Shown here one piece after another: positions 7,868-17,416 of a DNA stretch of 34,640 nucleotides. This DNA comes from Colwellia sp. (GTDB lineage Bacteria; Pseudomonadota; Gammaproteobacteria; Enterobacterales; Alteromonadaceae). Location: NCBI GenBank assembly GCA_016745015.1, contig JADGDH010000004.1:5140-39779 (forward strand). Reading direction: 5' to 3'. The position numbers were made by a program, and so were the translations under genes. Under the pieces are notes generated by a model. The model was given only the letters and a program-made list of their open reading frames with translations, did not search any database and was not told the origin of the DNA. How positions within the stretch are numbered: the stretch's first letter is position 1; each line of letters begins with the position of its first letter.

Positions 7868-9540
7868 TAGTCCTTTACACTTGCTCGTTTTATAATATAA
7901 GCGCAATCAATACCTGTAGGTAAGTTGCCATAAACTATGCCTAGGGAATTTGGGGCCAAACGAGACTCACAAAATGCTTTGGCTATTTCACTATCACCTG
8001 ACTGAATAAGTAAAGCACCCTGAAAAGTTTTTGCCATTAATTCAACAATGCTTCGTGCTCTATATTCAATGTCTTTAAAATCAGACAATTCATTACTAAG
8101 TTTACTAATAGCGGCATCCAAATTTACATGCTTTCCTTGGCTTAAATTTAGCTCAGCCATAAAAGCGTTAATACATTCAGGCATTTTTTGCATAGTGCGT
8201 AGCATATCTAAACACTGCACATTACCACTGCCTTCCCATATTGAATTAATGGGGGATTCTTTGAATAGTCTTGGCATAATCGTGTTTTCCATTACACCAC
8301 TACCTCCAATGCACTCCATTGCTTCAAAGGCATGCTCTGGTTGACGCTTGCAAATCCAGTATTTTCCGATAGATGTTCCAATTCTAACTAACAGTTCTTC
8401 ATTCTTAGATGTTTCTTTATTGTCCATTGCGCGGGCAATTCTCATTGTTATTGCTAAAGCAGCTTCACTTTCTATAATTAAATCAGCGAGTACATTTTGC
8501 ATTAAGGGTTGATCAATTAAGTAAGCCCCGAATGCAGAACGTTGGCTACAATGGTTAACCGCTTGCACAACACCTTGACGCATACCAGCAGAAGAACCAA
8601 TCATGCAATCAAAGCGAGTCATAGCAACCATATTTAGAATAGTTGCAACGCCTCGACCATCTTCTCCAACCATAAGCGCATATGCACCACGTAGCTCAGT
8701 TTCACATGAGGCATTTGCCACATTACCCATTTTTAATTTTAATTGTTGAATTAGCATAGGGTTTTTACTGCCATCAGGCTTCCATCTTGGCAGAAAGAAA
8801 CAAGACAAACCTTTTTCTGTGTGAGCAAGCACTAAAAATGCATCAGACATTGGTGCAGATACAAAGTATTTATGCCCTGTTAAGCTATAAGCTTGACCAG
8901 AGCCTTCTTGTTCAATAGGGGCTGCAATAGTGGTGTTTGCCCGTACATCAGAACCGCCTTGCTTTTCGGTCATCGCCATACCAATAGTAATGCCTTTCTT
9001 TTGCTCTAAAGGAATATTTCTTGGATCATAATGTTTGGCCATTATTTGAGGCCCATAGCGTTTTAAAATATCAGCTTGATTGATAAGAGCAGGAATAGCG
9101 GCAGATGTCATAGTTATAGGGCACATGTGCGCAGCTTCAACTTGGGTTTTTAGATAAAATTTTGCAGCGCGAGCAACTTGAGCGCCTTTTTGAGGAACAG
9201 CCCAATGAGAAGAGTGGAGACCATGTTCAATGGATGACTTCATTAACTGATGATATGCAGGATGAAAACGAATTTCATCTCTTCGGTGCCCATGGGCGTC
9301 GTGGGTAAAAAAAGTTGGTTTATTTTCATTTGCCTGAAAACCCAGTTCAATTATTTCTGTTGTTCCTAATTCTTCGCCCAAAGCGATTAGTTCATTTTCT
9401 GACCAATTGGCGCCTTCTCTTTTTACAGCTTCTTTTAGTGCGGTATCCTGTTGATAGAGATTATAATTTTCAAGGTTATTTGGCTGATTAAGTACTTCAT
9501 GCGTTTCAGCGTTTAGTTCAGCGTTAGGTTTATAGGTCAT
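7864..9540 (-). CDS. aidB: AidB-like acyl-CoA dehydrogenase
   Basis: The 558-residue protein aligns by eye along its length with E. coli AidB (about 541 residues). Shared features are the N-terminal VLNQPNNLENYNLYQQD, REGANW, RFHPAYHQLM, the flavin-domain motif GMAMTEKQGGSDVRANT, NASCETEL, MTRFDC and the C-terminal SIWEGSGNVQCLDMLR. AidB is an FAD-binding member of the acyl-CoA dehydrogenase family linked to alkylation stress. Its physiological substrate is unsettled, and the symbol marks family only. It is divergent from a TetR regulator, which suggests local control rather than Ada control; no Ada gene is visible. The gene ends by overlapping the yjbR fragment tail to tail. Confidence 0.85.
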   Translation of the reverse strand: MTYKPNAELNAETHEVLNQPNNLENYNLYQQDTALKEAVKREGANWSENELIALGEELGTTEIIELGFQANENKPTFFTHDAHGHRRDEIRFHPAYHQLMKSSIEHGLHSSHWAVPQKGAQVARAAKFYLKTQVEAAHMCPITMTSAAIPALINQADILKRYGPQIMAKHYDPRNIPLEQKKGITIGMAMTEKQGGSDVRANTTIAAPIEQEGSGQAYSLTGHKYFVSAPMSDAFLVLAHTEKGLSCFFLPRWKPDGSKNPMLIQQLKLKMGNVANASCETELRGAYALMVGEDGRGVATILNMVAMTRFDCMIGSSAGMRQGVVQAVNHCSQRSAFGAYLIDQPLMQNVLADLIIESEAALAITMRIARAMDNKETSKNEELLVRIGTSIGKYWICKRQPEHAFEAMECIGGSGVMENTIMPRLFKESPINSIWEGSGNVQCLDMLRTMQKMPECINAFMAELNLSQGKHVNLDAAISKLSNELSDFKDIEYRARSIVELMAKTFQGALLIQSGDSEIAKAFCESRLAPNSLGIVYGNLPTGIDCAYIIKRASVKDY

Positions 9541-9658
9541 ATAATCATCATCTAATCAAAAAGTGAATTTGAGTTCATACTTTAATGGTTCTACTGTAGA
9601 TTTCAAGTTTTTGTGATATATTTTTACTTATACTCTTCTTCTGTAAAGTTCAAAATTT
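9541..9658. promoter_or_regulatory. divergent promoter region, possible TetR operator
   Basis: The 118-base gap between the acyl-CoA dehydrogenase and tetR genes contains TGAATTTGAGTTCA (about 9561-9574), an imperfect dyad with five of seven paired positions. It is a weak operator candidate for the adjacent TetR protein. Confidence 0.3.
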
Positions 9659-10285
9659 ATGGTTTATAAAGCAACAGAAAAAACTAAAGCGCATAAACAA
9701 GCGCGTAGGCTATTACTTATAAATAAAGCGGTTTCTCAAATAAAGTCAGGTGGGTTCACTAGTTTAACAATAGAATCGTTAGCACAAGATGCAGGAATAG
9801 CCGTGGGTACAGTATATAAATACTTTGACTGTAAAGCGTCACTTTGTCTTGAGGTTTTTAAAGTGGCAACAGAAATAGAGTTGGCAATTATTAATGATAT
9901 ATCTTCAGGTTGTGGCACTCCGAATGAAAGGTTAGGTAAGGCTATTACAACCTTTTCTCGTCGTGCTATTCACTCTCAACAACAAGCTTTTGCACTAATA
10001 TTTGAACCCATTAACCCTCTAGTTGAAATGGAAAGACTTAACTATCGAAAAGCGTATGCTTTGATATTTGAAAAAATAATTATAGAGGGAATTGAAAGTA
10101 AGGAGTTCATAGAACAATCAACTTATTTAGCTGCAACTGCTATTGTGGGTATAATTGCTGAAGTACTCGTAAGGCCTTTATCTCAACTTGAAAATAAATA
10201 TACTGAAGATCAGTTTATAGAAGAAATAAAACAATTTTGTCTTCGTTCAATAGCTTGTTCTACACCATATAATAAACATTACTAA
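9659..10285 (+). CDS. TetR/AcrR-family transcriptional regulator
   Basis: The 208-residue protein has an N-terminal helix-turn-helix: FTSLTIESLAQDAGIAVGTVYKYFDCKASLCLEVF, at about residues 34-68, the classic TetR signature with its YKYF recognition helix. The C-terminal ligand domain is variable and does not show its effector. It is divergently transcribed from the AidB-like gene 118 bases away, so that gene is the likely target, possibly with an acyl-CoA or fatty-acid-like effector (inference). The ribosome binding site is weak. Confidence 0.88.
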   Translation: MVYKATEKTKAHKQARRLLLINKAVSQIKSGGFTSLTIESLAQDAGIAVGTVYKYFDCKASLCLEVFKVATEIELAIINDISSGCGTPNERLGKAITTFSRRAIHSQQQAFALIFEPINPLVEMERLNYRKAYALIFEKIIIEGIESKEFIEQSTYLAATAIVGIIAEVLVRPLSQLENKYTEDQFIEEIKQFCLRSIACSTPYNKHY

Positions 10286-10286
10286 T

Positions 10287-10315
10287 AATGCTAATGATTA
10301 AATCATTTTAGCATT
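10287..10315. terminator. hairpin between converging genes
   Basis: AATGCTAATGAT pairs with ATCATTTTAGCATT with a two-base bulge, just after the tetR stop and before the converging hydrolase end. It could terminate both directions, although no strong T-run follows. Confidence 0.4.
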
Positions 10316-10349
10316 CGATAATTTTAGATAATTCACTTTTCAAGCGGAG

Positions 10350-11213
10350 TTAATTTGTTTCTAACCAATGCAATACGTGTTTCCATAGTACTTTTGATTT
10401 TCTACTGAAAAATTTCATGTGGCCTATTTCATCTAGGTCATGATCTTTAGGTGATAATATTAACTTGTGTGCAGGTGAAGCTTTAAATACAGAGATCATG
10501 TCATCTACATTTTTATCATTAGCTATATCATCATCAATAGCATTTACCCACATTGATGGTATAGATAATTCGTCATATAAATGCTTATGTACAGTTTTTC
10601 CAAAGGCTGTTTTTACATAGCCTTGCCCGTTACACCATTCTCGCCATTGTTGGGCTACCGTTTTAGGTAAAGGCTCTCCCATGCCTACTAATTGTGACTT
10701 AGTGTGACCCCAAACGGTATTACTAAAAGGGATAAAAAGATTCATAAAAAAATGGGCTTTTACAAGGTAAGATTTATTCATATTTCTTAATCGCCCTGAT
10801 GAACAGGCAACATTAAATATTGAACTAAAATCCATTGCATTATGCATTAACCCGACAAGTTGACCACCAGCACTATGGCCAATTAAATGATATTTACTAT
10901 TAGGAAAGGTTTGTTTCAATTGGTCAAATACGGCAGGCATATCTTTTTCGCCCCAGCATTGAAGGGATGCGTTATTTTTTGTTATTTTACCTACTAAAGA
11001 CTCACCAATACCTCTATTATCAAACGTTATTACGCCATAACCATGTTCAGCTAAATAAGAAGCAAAGTTATCGTAGAATTGTCTTTTTATACCTGTAGCG
11101 GGCGCAATTAGAAGTGCGGCTTTAACAGGGTTTTTTGGGTGATAAGTTGTTATAGCAAGCACATGTTGATCTGTACATAATACCGTTGACTCACTTGTAG
11201 AATATTCTTTCAT
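10350..11213 (-). CDS. alpha/beta-hydrolase fold protein (COG4757-like)
   Basis: The 287-residue protein has the nucleophile elbow GHSAGG with Ser114. Probable acid and base residues are in AIDDDIAND (about 225) and EIGHMKFF (about 266). The oxyanion region APATGIKRQFYDNFA and FDNRGIGES match predicted cytoplasmic hydrolases of the COG4757 type. No signal peptide is seen. The substrate is unknown. It lies 91 bases downstream of the DUF1513 gene on the same strand, so it may be read through from the iron locus, but the gap contains a perfect AT-rich palindrome (TTTTATTAT-TG-ATAATAAAA, 11227-11246) that may mark a separate promoter. Confidence 0.78.
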   Translation of the reverse strand: MKEYSTSESTVLCTDQHVLAITTYHPKNPVKAALLIAPATGIKRQFYDNFASYLAEHGYGVITFDNRGIGESLVGKITKNNASLQCWGEKDMPAVFDQLKQTFPNSKYHLIGHSAGGQLVGLMHNAMDFSSIFNVACSSGRLRNMNKSYLVKAHFFMNLFIPFSNTVWGHTKSQLVGMGEPLPKTVAQQWREWCNGQGYVKTAFGKTVHKHLYDELSIPSMWVNAIDDDIANDKNVDDMISVFKASPAHKLILSPKDHDLDEIGHMKFFSRKSKVLWKHVLHWLETN

Positions 11214-11226
11214 AATACTATCGTGT

Positions 11227-11246
11227 TTTTATTATTGATAATAAAA
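11227..11246. promoter_or_regulatory. AT-rich palindrome before the hydrolase gene
   Basis: TTTTATTAT and ATAATAAAA form a perfect nine-base inverted repeat around TG, 14 bases before the hydrolase ATG. It contains one GATAAT hexamer, but not in the full Fur arrangement. An operator or a chance AT palindrome are both possible. Confidence 0.25.
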
Positions 11247-11304
11247 GTAACAATGGTAGAACCAGTTGGCAAGTTATAAATTATTTTGGTTTTATAAATA
11301 CTAT

Positions 11305-12417
11305 TTATGCAATGATATGAGTTAGGTGATTATCCCATTTTAAGCCTGAAAAACTGGAGCTTTTTACACTGTTGCTATCACCATTTTGACTGCTGCGAGC
11401 CAGTTTGCTTGTAATAAAATGCCCCTTGCCACTAGTAGCGTATATTTTATCTATATAAGTTAACCCCGCACCATCAGAAAATTTTTCACTACTTAGATAT
11501 TCATCATTTTTTAAAGACCAATAGGTGATTAAATCAGCTCTAGGGCAACTAATGGCGGAAATATCTAACTTATCGTCAATACAAACGCTAGCAGTGTATT
11601 GATTCATTTGTCGCCATATGTGTTCACTTGCTGATAAATAGGTTAGTGACCCTTCGCCATGGTGAGAAATAGCGAGAGGTACTAAGTCTGTTTTAGCTCC
11701 TTGGTATTGTAGCCCTGCGATTACTTTCCCTTGCTTACTTACGGATAAATGGCGAATGCTGAGTTTATGGTTGTCTAAAGAATATGCCCCTTCAACTTTA
11801 CCTGAGTTAATATTCAAGTAAGCAAGGTTAGATGCCATGGTATCAATGTTGAGTTTTTTACGTGGCTGTTCTGGATGGGTTTGAATACCGCCATTAGCAA
11901 TAACAATAGAGTTGCCATTAGGCATTAGCTTTAATTGGTGTGGCCCAATGCCACCAGAATAATATTGCTCAAGTACTTGATAGGTTTGTGTATCGCGTAC
12001 AACAATAAGACCATTACCACTAGCAAAGTCATTTTCGCTTGTTAATAGTACATTATGCTTTTCAGAGATAATCCCATGGCCATAAAAGTGGCTATGGCTT
12101 TGAGCTGAAATCTCATGTGTTATCACACCGTTAATAAAGTCAATTTCGAGCACAAAAGTACCAGGCCGCCTTGCAAAAACTAATGCATGCCCAGGTTTGT
12201 TTGGTATAGCTATAGCGTCATGTCCACGGGCAGGTAGTTTAATTTGACTAATGATTTGACCATTTAAATCAAAAGCAGCTACGAAGTGCTCATTGTGTTT
12301 GTTAGTGCAAGCACTCACTAACCATTGTTTTTCGCTTTGGGCAAAAGGTATATAACCGATGGCTGCAGCAGAACTAGTTGCGGCAGCGGCTATTAAAAAT
12401 TGACGACGAGTTAGCAT
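11305..12417 (-). CDS. DUF1513 protein, Tat-exported
   Basis: The 370-residue protein begins with a twin-arginine signal (TRRQFLIAAAATSSAAA, RR at 4-5), so it is exported folded, often meaning a cofactor is bound first. The rest reads as a beta-propeller-like DUF1513 domain: GRGHDAIAIP, FYGHGIISE, GIGPHQLKLMPNGNSIVIANGGIQTHP. This family is regularly found beside imelysin and di-heme genes in iron-uptake loci, as here. Its biochemical role is not established. It is 25 bases after the TonB receptor stop, so it is in the same operon. Confidence 0.85.
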   Translation of the reverse strand: MLTRRQFLIAAAATSSAAAIGYIPFAQSEKQWLVSACTNKHNEHFVAAFDLNGQIISQIKLPARGHDAIAIPNKPGHALVFARRPGTFVLEIDFINGVITHEISAQSHSHFYGHGIISEKHNVLLTSENDFASGNGLIVVRDTQTYQVLEQYYSGGIGPHQLKLMPNGNSIVIANGGIQTHPEQPRKKLNIDTMASNLAYLNINSGKVEGAYSLDNHKLSIRHLSVSKQGKVIAGLQYQGAKTDLVPLAISHHGEGSLTYLSASEHIWRQMNQYTASVCIDDKLDISAISCPRADLITYWSLKNDEYLSSEKFSDGAGLTYIDKIYATSGKGHFITSKLARSSQNGDSNSVKSSSFSGLKWDNHLTHIIA

Positions 12418-12442
12418 AATAACTACTCCATCTTTTGTTTAA

Positions 12443-14713
12443 TTAAAAGGTATATTTAATGCCAACAATAGCTTGACGTGGTTTGCCTGATCTCGCGCCA
12501 AAAGGTCGACGTGAAACAATAACAGCTTCGTCAGTTAGGTTATCAATTTTACCGTAAATTCTTATTGAATCATTTATCTGATACCAAGATGAAAAATCTA
12601 TTTGTTGAATATCATCGGTGTAATAACCTTCAAGCTCTGTTGCGGTACCCGCAGCTTCTAACATCTCTTCAATATATTTGAATAATAATGATACTTGCCA
12701 ATCTTCATGGGTTAAAGCAACTTCTACACTAAGTTGGTTTTCAGGTAAATAGGGTAATTCATCACCCTTGGTAACAGTTCCCCACTGAGAAAAGTTAGAG
12801 TGAAAGTTGTTTTGAAATTCAGATTGAGTAAAGGTATAAGCAATATTAATTGGCATTTCAATGCTATCAGTAATATCAAAGTGCGTATTAAGACTAGCTT
12901 CTACGCCATATACTTCAACTTCGCCGCCATTAAACTCTTGCCCTAAATCTTCTTGGCAACCATTAGCAAAGGTACAATTTCCTTTTAAGTTAGCATAGTC
13001 ACTATAAAAACCGACTAACTCTGCTTTAGTACTGGTATCGCTATAGCGAAGGCCAAATTCATAATTCCAGCTTTCTTCTGGATCTATGCTGTCATCTTGC
13101 CCTGGGCTGTTAGGTACATAACCTTTGTTAACTCCAAATAAAACACCTAATTGCTCAGTAATTATGTAAAAAGCACCAAAACCAGGCATAACCACGGTAG
13201 TGTCATTTGTTGATCTACTTTCTTCTATACCTGTACCTAAATTAAAGTTAATCGCTTCGCCTTCAATATATTCAACACGCACACCAGCGCTAAGGTTAAG
13301 TTGACCAAAATCTAGATTAGCATTGGCATAGGTTGCAAATGCGGTAGCGGTATCTTCATTAAGGGTAATTATTTTCCTATTACCAATAAGCGCTAAGTGA
13401 CCACCTTGCATAGCATATTCATCTTGTCGATGATTTCTCGCCACTTGATCTTGATGAAGCCTGACACCAAAGTCCATCGCTAAATTAGCATCAAGCCAAC
13501 GGGTATCCCAAAATAATTTAGACTCAATACCTTGAGAGTAGAATTTTCTATCATTTAAGGTGAATAATAAGTGCTCTTGGCTTGTTAATGTATCTCGTTC
13601 ACCTTTGAGTACTTGCATAAACAAAGTATTCACACCTGTATCGGGTGAAGTTAAAATAGTTGCCATACTTCTGTTGGTATTGAAGCTGTTAAATCGATCC
13701 CAATCTCTGTCAAAGTCACGACGATAAGCTTGGGTGTATATGCTAATGTCACCACTTAATTCAATATAATGAGATAGTTGAAATTGATAATGTTCCCAAT
13801 CCATTTTGTCATTTTCACTAGCAACATAGCGGCGAGTAGGTGATTGGGAAAAATCAGCATCGGTTAAGCCTAAATAGGTTTCATGGGAAACTTCTTCACC
13901 ATAGCCCATTTTAAACTGCCAAAACTGATAGTGCTCTGTATTCGACGGGATATAATTAGCTTTGAAAATCACTTCACTTTTATCAAAGCCAGTGTCTTTA
14001 CTTGTTTCACCATTAGTGTCTAACTCTTTAAATCCATCTGATTTTATTGTAATACCTTCAAGTAAAAAACCTAGCTCGCCAATATCTTCTATGTCATAAC
14101 TCTCGCTATAAAAACCATGCGCTTTTTGATAATTAGTTTCACCATAGGCTAAATCAACTTCTGCCTGCCTGCCATCGTCAACACTGACTACCGAGCGAGA
14201 TACCATATTAATAGCGCCGCCGACAGTATTAGGGCCATATTTAATAGCAGCAGGGCCTTTGAATATTTCCACTTGGGTCATGCGTGAAATTAATGGGAAA
14301 TAATAAGCTGCTGGAGCTGCATAGGCGGCTGGCGCAATAAGTACGCCATCTTCCATTAAGGCAATTTTACTACTGCGTTCTGAAGTTGCGCCACGTAAAC
14401 CAATATTAGGACGTAAGCCGTAACCATCTTCTTCACGAATATAAACACCAGGCACTGATTGCAAAACTCGATGAATATCATCAAACTCGTTGAGTTCCAA
14501 TTGTTCTTCGTTTAATACAAAAGCTGAGCCAATGGCTGTTTCTAGTTCGTTGCGTTGTCCAAAAATACTAATGACTTCTATTTGTTTTTTTGTCGTTTCA
14601 GTACGATTGTTCTTTTTTTGGTTTTGTATTTCTTGCGCGTTTGTTGCCTCTTGTGCGAAGGTCGAACAAGAGCAAGCTAGCATTAACGAAAGGGCTAATT
14701 TACTTACTTCCAT
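12443..14713 (-). CDS. TonB-dependent siderophore/ferric receptor (FecA-like)
   Basis: The 756-residue protein has a signal peptide (cleavage near TFA|QE) and a TonB box near IEVISIFGQ (about 44-52). The plug has DDIHRVLQSVPGVYIREEDGYGLRPNIGLRG and FKGPAAIKYGPNTVGGAINMVSR, typical of the FecA-type group. A beta-barrel follows and ends in TF. The YGLRPNIGLRG plug motif points to ferric-citrate or siderophore import, but the ligand is inferred. It lies between the imelysin/di-heme genes and DUF1513, supporting an iron role. The 64-base gap upstream is compatible with operon transcription. Confidence 0.88.
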   Translation of the reverse strand: MEVSKLALSLMLACSCSTFAQEATNAQEIQNQKKNNRTETTKKQIEVISIFGQRNELETAIGSAFVLNEEQLELNEFDDIHRVLQSVPGVYIREEDGYGLRPNIGLRGATSERSSKIALMEDGVLIAPAAYAAPAAYYFPLISRMTQVEIFKGPAAIKYGPNTVGGAINMVSRSVVSVDDGRQAEVDLAYGETNYQKAHGFYSESYDIEDIGELGFLLEGITIKSDGFKELDTNGETSKDTGFDKSEVIFKANYIPSNTEHYQFWQFKMGYGEEVSHETYLGLTDADFSQSPTRRYVASENDKMDWEHYQFQLSHYIELSGDISIYTQAYRRDFDRDWDRFNSFNTNRSMATILTSPDTGVNTLFMQVLKGERDTLTSQEHLLFTLNDRKFYSQGIESKLFWDTRWLDANLAMDFGVRLHQDQVARNHRQDEYAMQGGHLALIGNRKIITLNEDTATAFATYANANLDFGQLNLSAGVRVEYIEGEAINFNLGTGIEESRSTNDTTVVMPGFGAFYIITEQLGVLFGVNKGYVPNSPGQDDSIDPEESWNYEFGLRYSDTSTKAELVGFYSDYANLKGNCTFANGCQEDLGQEFNGGEVEVYGVEASLNTHFDITDSIEMPINIAYTFTQSEFQNNFHSNFSQWGTVTKGDELPYLPENQLSVEVALTHEDWQVSLLFKYIEEMLEAAGTATELEGYYTDDIQQIDFSSWYQINDSIRIYGKIDNLTDEAVIVSRRPFGARSGKPRQAIVGIKYTF

Positions 14714-14777
14714 ATTGATTATCCAGTGATTATGTTTGGTTTTAATAGGTCAATGTTATCTTTTATTTAATAATGGG

Positions 14778-15953
14778 CTAATCACCATCATTTGAGTTGA
14801 AGCCAATATTGATATCTGTTGCTTGGATAAAATCAGCAGTGATCACATCTCTAAGCTCCCGAATTTTTTGTATTGCTTCTGTAAGTTGTACTCGGCTAGT
14901 TTCATCATTAAGTAGCTCGGCATAACTCATATTGCTATCTAAGGCATTTAATGCTGTAGAAATTGCCGAAATTTTAGTTGTTATCTCCGTGCTTATAGCT
15001 GGTTGGTCAAGATGGTCGGTTAAAATATCATCAAAACCATGACCATTATTAGCAGTGAATAGTTTGTTAAAAGTTTTAGCGTTAATTTTTACGCTCGCAA
15101 TTGAAGCATCACTTAATACAAATTCGGCAATGGTAGGAATACCAGGTGCGTTAACTGCTAAGGGCTGTAATAATTTTTCATCTTTAACGCGCTCTACTTG
15201 CTCTAACCAGTTGGTAATCAATTCCTCAACAGCATCTTTTTTGCTAGTGAATTCTCCTGTGCCCGCAGTAAGTGATGCGACATAGTTGCCGCCAGAGCTT
15301 TGCCATTCGGTATTAACATCGTTAGTAATATTAGCTAAGTTTTCACTAATTGCTTGCACTGCTTCACAGCGCTTTTCTTTGTCACTCGCTGCTAATAAGG
15401 AATCTTGCACTGCATCGGTGAACAATAAAATTTCTAGAGCTGGAATGCCTTGACCACCAACATTCTTACTAGAAACGTAATCAGCGGTTAGTGGCTCAGC
15501 TGTAAGAAGTAAATTATTTAACCCATTTTCTACGGCATTATTGCTATCAGGCCAAAATTCAATTCTGAAGTTGCGACTACTTTCAAGTACAGGGCCTACC
15601 TTTAACCACTGAATGTCTTGCCAACTAGCATTAAAGTCAAACCAACTTTGTTGTAAAGAGTGTAAATCACTATTATTTGCACTGTTAAGTGCACAAAAAG
15701 TTGTACTTTGCGCGGACAATGCTTGTGCTTTAGTCTTTAAATCCTGATAACTTGGCAAAATAAAATTATTAGATAAATCGGTTAACCATAAACCGAATTG
15801 CTCATCATCAGTTGATGTTGTCGGTGTTGTTGGGGTTGTTGGGGTAGTCGGTGAGTCTGAACCACCGCCGCCACAAGCTGTTAAAATAAAAGATAAAAGT
15901 ATTGGTGTTAAAATGTTAACAGGTGCTTGTTTGGTAAAATAAGACATAATCAT
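14778..15953 (-). CDS. imelysin-family (M75) lipoprotein with degenerate GxHxxE
   Basis: The lipoprotein (391 residues as given) has the lipobox LTAC followed by GGGG and a TTPTTPTTPTT linker, then an imelysin domain with WFDFNASWQDIQWLKVGP and RNFRIEFWPD. Where the other imelysin in this window has GYHAVEFLLW, this one reads GIPALEILLF, so the metal-motif histidine is a proline. I recall a GLPALE-type subfamily, so this may be normal for the branch. Imelysins are exported proteins of iron uptake. The true start may be the third codon (ATG at 15947), because AGGA lies six bases before it. The upstream di-heme gene stops only two bases before the annotated start. Confidence 0.85.
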   Translation of the reverse strand: MIMSYFTKQAPVNILTPILLSFILTACGGGGSDSPTTPTTPTTPTTSTDDEQFGLWLTDLSNNFILPSYQDLKTKAQALSAQSTTFCALNSANNSDLHSLQQSWFDFNASWQDIQWLKVGPVLESSRNFRIEFWPDSNNAVENGLNNLLLTAEPLTADYVSSKNVGGQGIPALEILLFTDAVQDSLLAASDKEKRCEAVQAISENLANITNDVNTEWQSSGGNYVASLTAGTGEFTSKKDAVEELITNWLEQVERVKDEKLLQPLAVNAPGIPTIAEFVLSDASIASVKINAKTFNKLFTANNGHGFDDILTDHLDQPAISTEITTKISAISTALNALDSNMSYAELLNDETSRVQLTEAIQKIRELRDVITADFIQATDINIGFNSNDGD

Positions 15954-15955
15954 TC

Positions 15956-17416
15956 CTATATTGACTTTAGAAACATCAACAGCGCTTGGCGTTGATCTTT
16001 AGTTAATTGTTTGAATTTTTCTTGCGCAGTTTTTGCTTCACCGCCATGCCATAAAATAGCTTCGGTAATTGTTCTTGCTCTACCATCATGTAAAAAGCGT
16101 TGTTGACCAGTAATTGTTTTTTGCAAGCCTATTCCCCATAGCGGTGGCGTGCGCCATTCGGATCCTGTGGCTTTAAATTCATAAACACCGTCGGCCAATC
16201 CTTCGCCCATATCATGCAAAGCTAGATCGGTATAAGGCCAAATAGTTTGCCCAGATAAAGCAGGAACATGATAATTTTTATCAGTTGTATAACTCGGAAT
16301 ATGACATTGAACACAACCTAGCTGATGAAATAATTTTTGCCCCTGCTGCTTTTTAGGTTGAGATAAACTGCGTGCAGGTGGTACGCCTAACAAACCGTTA
16401 AAGCTGATTACCAAATCAAGTAATTTATCTGGTATTTCAACACTTTTGTGTCCACCTAACTCACTAGCTTGTTGGCATAATATTTGTTTTTTGGTACATG
16501 ATTCCATAGGGAAATAACTGTTGGTAATACCTATATCATCCCTAAATGCTGCTGCAACTTGTTGAGCAAGGTTGGGATGCTTTGCTTTTAAACCAAAACG
16601 ACCTATTTCAATATCACCATTTTTCACATTGGGAACGCGGTTATATTTTGCTGAAATACCATCATTATTAATATCTTTGCTATCTTCTTGCGCTAATAAA
16701 TCGTTATCACTAATGGCATCAAGTAAACCCGCACCAAAAATATTTGGTGCGAACCTTGGAGAAGGAAAAATATGCTCAGGTAGTTCACCATAGCCTAAAC
16801 GTGTTAGTTCATAACTTGGTTTTTGCAATTGATAGACTTCGCCATCACTAAATTGACCATTAACAGGGCTATAACTGAGTTTTAACCATGCTTCACTGTT
16901 AGGTGAATTGTTATGCTGCCCATGAACAAATTTAGTAACTCGTGGTTGAACTTGCCCACCGTAAACATTGTTTTCATGATTCATATTTGGTTTGTTAAAA
17001 CCGAGACGAATGGTTAATGCTGTTGGTAAGCTTTCACCTGTCTCTGACATACCAGCACGAGCACCAGCCTGATGACATGCAATGCAAGATCTAGCGTTAA
17101 ATAGTGGACCTAATCCATCTCGGTCTTTGGTAGCACTAGGCGCGGTTACCCAAGGATCTCTAAACAGTGAAAAACCTGTCCAAAAGGCAAGCTGCTGTTT
17201 TTGTGTTGCGCCTTCTCCAGCATACACAAAACTACGTTTAGATAAACGCCTAACTGTCATATTACCGCCAGCTTTTGTTTGCGATGCTAATAGTTCCTTA
17301 TTAAGAACATTATATTCATTGGTTGCTGTTAGTGTCACAGGTGATGCGGTTAGGTAGGCAGCAGTGATTACCGTTATAATCACTGCTGTTGAAATAACCA
17401 TTTTTACTTTTTTCAT
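15956..17416 (-). CDS. di-heme oxidoreductase (DUF1111 family)
   Basis: The 486-residue exported protein has an N-terminal membrane/signal segment (about 6-25) and two c-type heme sites, CIACH (111-115) and CVQCH (about residue 370). It has the family hallmark FLHDGRARTITEAILWHGGEA near the C-terminus. DUF1111 proteins are periplasmic c-type cytochromes, related to MauG-type di-heme enzymes, that occur with imelysins in iron loci. Here it probably handles electrons for iron release or oxidation at the cell surface (inference). Its ATG directly abuts the TAA of the second di-heme gene (17416/17417) with no spacer, so the pair is coupled. Confidence 0.88.
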   Translation of the reverse strand: MKKVKMVISTAVIITVITAAYLTASPVTLTATNEYNVLNKELLASQTKAGGNMTVRRLSKRSFVYAGEGATQKQQLAFWTGFSLFRDPWVTAPSATKDRDGLGPLFNARSCIACHQAGARAGMSETGESLPTALTIRLGFNKPNMNHENNVYGGQVQPRVTKFVHGQHNNSPNSEAWLKLSYSPVNGQFSDGEVYQLQKPSYELTRLGYGELPEHIFPSPRFAPNIFGAGLLDAISDNDLLAQEDSKDINNDGISAKYNRVPNVKNGDIEIGRFGLKAKHPNLAQQVAAAFRDDIGITNSYFPMESCTKKQILCQQASELGGHKSVEIPDKLLDLVISFNGLLGVPPARSLSQPKKQQGQKLFHQLGCVQCHIPSYTTDKNYHVPALSGQTIWPYTDLALHDMGEGLADGVYEFKATGSEWRTPPLWGIGLQKTITGQQRFLHDGRARTITEAILWHGGEAKTAQEKFKQLTKDQRQALLMFLKSI

